This document shows, in pieces, positions 60,774 through 64,000 of a stretch of 64,000 bases of DNA (position 1 is the stretch's first letter; each line of letters opens with the position of its first letter). Origin of the DNA: Lactonifactor longoviformis DSM 17459. Its GTDB lineage: Bacteria; Bacillota; Clostridia; Lachnospirales; Lachnospiraceae. The stretch spans positions 62,001 to 126,000 of the forward strand of contig NZ_FQVI01000010.1 in NCBI RefSeq assembly GCF_900129135.1, written 5' to 3'. A model generated the notes under the pieces. It was given only the letters and a program-made list of their open reading frames with translations, searched no databases and was not told where the DNA came from. The translations under genes and the position numbers were made by a program.

Positions 60774-61636
60774 TGTTTAGGAAAAAGGAAAAAGATGATA
60801 TTCAGGCGCAGCCATACACGAAAAAGACATTTGGCGTGCAGATCATTATGACGGTGGCGGCAATCGCGTTCATTGCGCCAATCTTTATTATCCTTAATTA
60901 TTCCTTTAAGGGAAAGCGGGAATTATACCTGAGCAGCCCGCTGTCTTTACCGGAAAGCTTTAATCTTGAAAACTATGTGAAAGCATTTGACAAATTAAAT
61001 CTGGCGACTACATTTACCAATACGTTCATCTATACGGCGATAAGCGTATTGATTCTCGCCATCTTATGCGGAACTACGGCATGGGCGATTGCAAGATGCA
61101 CCCATAAATTTTTTAAATTCTGCTACATATACTTTATTGTGGGAATTCTGATTCCGTATCAGGCATTATTCCTTCCGATTTATATGATTGGATATAAACT
61201 GCATCTGACAAATACGAGATACGGGATTATATTCATGTATGTCGCGACGGGAGTGTCGTTCGGAGTATTCCTGATGAACAGTTTCATGTCCACGGTTCCA
61301 CTGGAGCTTGAGGAAGCCGCTAGAATCGATGGATGTTCTGTCATCCGCACGTATATCTCAGTGGTTATGCCGATTCTCAAACCGGCCATGGCAACGTTAA
61401 TTATCATGCAGGCATTCCAGATTTGGAACGACTACCTGCTGGCGAGTCTGTATGTCAGCAAGAAGCAGTTAAAGACTCTGACGGTAGCGATTCAGTCTCT
61501 GTTTTCGGCGCAGAGCAGTGATTACACAACAGCTATGGCGGCAATCGTAATTTCCGTGCTGCCGATTGCCATATTGTTCCTGAGCCTGCAGAAGTATTTT
61601 ATTAAAGGTATGACAGTCGGAGCCGTAAAGGGTTAG
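60773..61636 (+). CDS. Sugar ABC transporter permease (UgpE/MalG-like)
   Basis: 287 residues, six membrane segments, EAA motif ELEEAARIDGCSVIRTYISVVMPILKP near residue 185 and the typical end SLQKYFIKGMTVGAVKG. Translationally coupled to the preceding permease. Confidence 0.95.
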   Translation: MFRKKEKDDIQAQPYTKKTFGVQIIMTVAAIAFIAPIFIILNYSFKGKRELYLSSPLSLPESFNLENYVKAFDKLNLATTFTNTFIYTAISVLILAILCGTTAWAIARCTHKFFKFCYIYFIVGILIPYQALFLPIYMIGYKLHLTNTRYGIIFMYVATGVSFGVFLMNSFMSTVPLELEEAARIDGCSVIRTYISVVMPILKPAMATLIIMQAFQIWNDYLLASLYVSKKQLKTLTVAIQSLFSAQSSDYTTAMAAIVISVLPIAILFLSLQKYFIKGMTVGAVKG

Positions 61637-61661
61637 GGAACAGGAAAAAGGAGAGAAAGGG

Positions 61662-64000
61662 ATGAAGAATAGAAAGCTTAAAAGATTTTCGGCATTGCTT
61701 TTGGCGGTAACGATGGTATGGCCCTCTTCAATTAGTTTTGCTGAAGGAGAGGAGACGGTAACTGTACCGGAGCCGTATTATGAATTTACTTTTGATGAAG
61801 GAGTGAATGGGACCGAAATCGTGAATCAGGGCACGAAGGAAGGAGCAACGGCACAAATTGGAGGCGCAGGGGAAGGTCTCGGCGTTGTGGACGATGTACA
61901 GAGAAGCTCCAAGGTGCTCAACCTGCCCGGGGGCGGACTTAATCAGGGGTATCTGACACTGCCTGATAATATGTTTGAAGATGTAACCGATGAAGGTTTT
62001 GCATTTTCATTCTGGATTGATGTGGATGAGAGTGCGGTTCATTATAACCGCATTTTCTCTGCATCGCCTATAGAGCTGAATTCCAACAACGGAGACGGTG
62101 GGAAATGGAACGCCCCTGAGTTCACCTTTGTGACAGGAGGCACAGACACTGCTTCAGGTGCTTATAATACTTCTATTATGATGTCTGACCGCTCAAGCCA
62201 GATGAAACTTGTGTGGGACAGGCCGTTCACGAAGGGGCAGTGGCAGCATGTGACTATCAGCGTAAGCCCGGATACGTATGACGTATATCTGGATGGCGAA
62301 CAGGTAGGCACAACGGACAAGAATGGGAACCAGGAGCAGATATTACAGTCATTATTCAAAAATAACGGTGAAGAACTGAAAAAATACACAAACAATGCAA
62401 TCGGCCGTTCTGTATATTCTACAGACGCGGATTTGAAAGCGAAAATCGACGAATTCCGATTTTACAATGTGGCGCTGACAAAAGAACAGGCGAAGAAGGC
62501 ATATGATTCCTATGCAGTCGGCTTCGATAAGCTGGAACAGCTTAAGGCAGAGATTGAACAGGCAAAGGAACAGAGTATAAGCTATTATACAAGACAGACG
62601 TATGAAGCGCTTCAGACTAAAATTGCAGAGGCCGAAGCTGTTCTTGCCAATCCGGTCACGGAGTCTAATGTAGATAATATGATAGCAGAACTTAAGGCAG
62701 CGGCAGGCCAGCTTGAGTATTATGAGGGCGTGACGGCGGATACTGTGTTTACGAATGCCCAGCTTCAGGCGGAGACGGGAGAGGCTGAAGAGCTTTTAAA
62801 GCAGAATGCGCTGACGGATGAAAGTAAAGAGGCATTGAATACGACGGTGGAAGCAGCAAAAGGAGTACTTGAAAAAGGCGAGGCCGCAGGACAGGATGCC
62901 GTTGATGAGGCACTGGTTAATCTGCGCAAGGCAGCAGGAGAAGCAAAGTATAAGGCGGCTCTGCATTTTGACGCATCACAGAATACAGGAGATTTACTCC
63001 ACGGTTCCACAGGCTTTCTCTATGGGGTCAGTGAGGTAAATGTACCATCCATTGATTTGATAAAAGCGATCCAGCCTAAGATACTGGTTCAGAAGGCGGC
63101 GGACGGCAAACAGCATCCCTCCGGGGACGGATATCGTCTGACAGACTATCTGGATGAGTGCGGCGTGGAGAATATACAGATATATCTTCAGGATTATTAT
63201 CTTCAGTGGCCTTATGAGAATACCGGCATAGGGGATTATCAGGAAAAGGTCCGCACCGTTGTCACAAAGATGGTGGAGGGAAAGTCAGATGAAGAGCTTG
63301 TGGGATATAGCTTTGTACTCTTTAATGAACCGGATAATATCTGGTACGGAAGTAATATTAGCAAATTGTGCACAGACTGGAAGACAATATATGATACCGT
63401 AAAGGGAATTAATTCTTCCCTGAAAGTCGCAGGCCCGAATTTTGCAAGCTATAAGTCCGGTGCGTACAAACAGTTTTTCGAGTTCTGTCAAAAGAACAAC
63501 TGCCTGCCGGAATATATCACGTGGCATGAATTGCAGAAGGATAAGCTGACATCCTTTAAGTCCCATTGTGATGAAGTAAGAGGGTACGTGGATACTTATT
63601 ATGAAGGTTCCGGAATTGACCCGATTCTCTTTGTGAATGAAACCGTGAACTTTGATGATGTGGGGACACCGGGTCAGCTGGTGAACTGGCTTGCAATCTT
63701 TGAAGAAGAGAAGATATATGCTTCCCTGCCTTACTGGGGACTGGCAAACAGCTTAAACGAGCTGGCGGCTGAGAATAATAAGCCGAATGGTGCATGGTGG
63801 ACCTATAAGTGGTATGCACAGATGACAGGACACACCATACCTATTACGTTAGAGAACATAGGAAACCCAAGCGCATACGGAAGACTGTACGGACTATCCA
63901 GTGTAGACGACAGCAGTAATATGATATACACGTTGTTCGGCGGACAGGCCGGAAGCCAGACGGTCTGCATTGATAATATTAAAAACACCGACACATTCAA
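61662..64000 (+). CDS. Large secreted LamG/FIVAR/glycoside hydrolase-like protein, cut by the window edge
   Basis: At least 779 residues with no stop before the window end. A signal peptide is visible (MKNRKLKRFSALLLAVTMVW, cleavage near SFA). Residues about 40-285 form a LamG/concanavalin-like domain (FAFSFWIDVDES, VTISVSPDTYDVYLDGEQVG, IDEFRFYNVAL). Residues about 289-350 and 367-427 are two FIVAR-like helical repeats. From about 440 a barrel-like domain carries SFVLFNEPDN (Glu556, possible acid/base) and ILFVNETVNF (Glu660, possible nucleophile), as in clan A hydrolases such as GH39. It follows the sugar permeases by 25 bases, so it likely releases the sugar they import. AAAGGAGAG precedes the ATG. 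Confidence 0.8.
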   Translation, partial: MKNRKLKRFSALLLAVTMVWPSSISFAEGEETVTVPEPYYEFTFDEGVNGTEIVNQGTKEGATAQIGGAGEGLGVVDDVQRSSKVLNLPGGGLNQGYLTLPDNMFEDVTDEGFAFSFWIDVDESAVHYNRIFSASPIELNSNNGDGGKWNAPEFTFVTGGTDTASGAYNTSIMMSDRSSQMKLVWDRPFTKGQWQHVTISVSPDTYDVYLDGEQVGTTDKNGNQEQILQSLFKNNGEELKKYTNNAIGRSVYSTDADLKAKIDEFRFYNVALTKEQAKKAYDSYAVGFDKLEQLKAEIEQAKEQSISYYTRQTYEALQTKIAEAEAVLANPVTESNVDNMIAELKAAAGQLEYYEGVTADTVFTNAQLQAETGEAEELLKQNALTDESKEALNTTVEAAKGVLEKGEAAGQDAVDEALVNLRKAAGEAKYKAALHFDASQNTGDLLHGSTGFLYGVSEVNVPSIDLIKAIQPKILVQKAADGKQHPSGDGYRLTDYLDECGVENIQIYLQDYYLQWPYENTGIGDYQEKVRTVVTKMVEGKSDEELVGYSFVLFNEPDNIWYGSNISKLCTDWKTIYDTVKGINSSLKVAGPNFASYKSGAYKQFFEFCQKNNCLPEYITWHELQKDKLTSFKSHCDEVRGYVDTYYEGSGIDPILFVNETVNFDDVGTPGQLVNWLAIFEEEKIYASLPYWGLANSLNELAAENNKPNGAWWTYKWYAQMTGHTIPITLENIGNPSAYGRLYGLSSVDDSSNMIYTLFGGQAGSQTVCIDNIKNTDTF

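Overview
The window looks like chromosomal DNA of a spore-forming anaerobic member of the Clostridia, most likely Lachnospiraceae. The evidence is the content (spoIIE, yabP, yabQ, cwlD, a CotS-like protein, MecA, a 2[4Fe-4S] ferredoxin), Firmicutes-style ribosome binding sites, strong gene crowding on the plus strand, and low-to-middling G+C. The species cannot be named from sequence reading alone. No insertion sequence, prophage or CRISPR array was seen.

Layout. 1-6680: a ribose-type sugar ABC transporter operon followed by two uroporphyrinogen-decarboxylase-like (methyltransferase-type) proteins, a decayed remnant of a third, and a cupin-like protein. 6735-9733: ferredoxin, a DUF1858 protein, a MecA-like adaptor, then about 1.2 kb without convincing genes that carries two long GC-rich palindromic elements, then a small conserved-looking protein. 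10077-29803: housekeeping and sporulation core, with a GH18 protein, a DivIVA-like protein, CwlD, a hydroxyacid dehydrogenase, the sua5-ywlE-rpiB-upp-dCMP deaminase operon (YwlE has lost its catalytic residues), cca, cotS-like, phosphoglucomutase, mazG, HU, yabO-yabP-yabQ-divIC, spoIIE, tilS, hpt and ftsH. The second half is syntenic with the Bacillus subtilis yabN-to-ftsH region. 30136-32767: a GH13 amylase and tRNA genes, one of them a truncated tRNA-Leu.

32948-52764: a nitrogen and metalloenzyme island. It holds sensor kinases and an AraC-type response regulator, a complete urea ABC transporter (urtABCDE), a complete urease operon with a Helicobacter-like fused gamma-beta subunit (ureAB, C, E, F, G, D), a small cysteine-rich peptide with its own promoter and terminator, a divergent carbon monoxide dehydrogenase homologue in which one active-site cluster cysteine is aspartate, and a nitrate/taurine-type ABC transporter. 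Urea import, hydrolysis to ammonia and nickel enzyme maturation can be read directly; the role of the CODH-like protein is open.

53042-64000: a carbohydrate-sensing unit. It has a YesM/YesN two-component pair, two paralogous sugar-binding lipoproteins, a YesL-like membrane protein, two sugar permeases and the first ~780 residues of a secreted LamG/FIVAR/glycosidase protein cut by the window edge.
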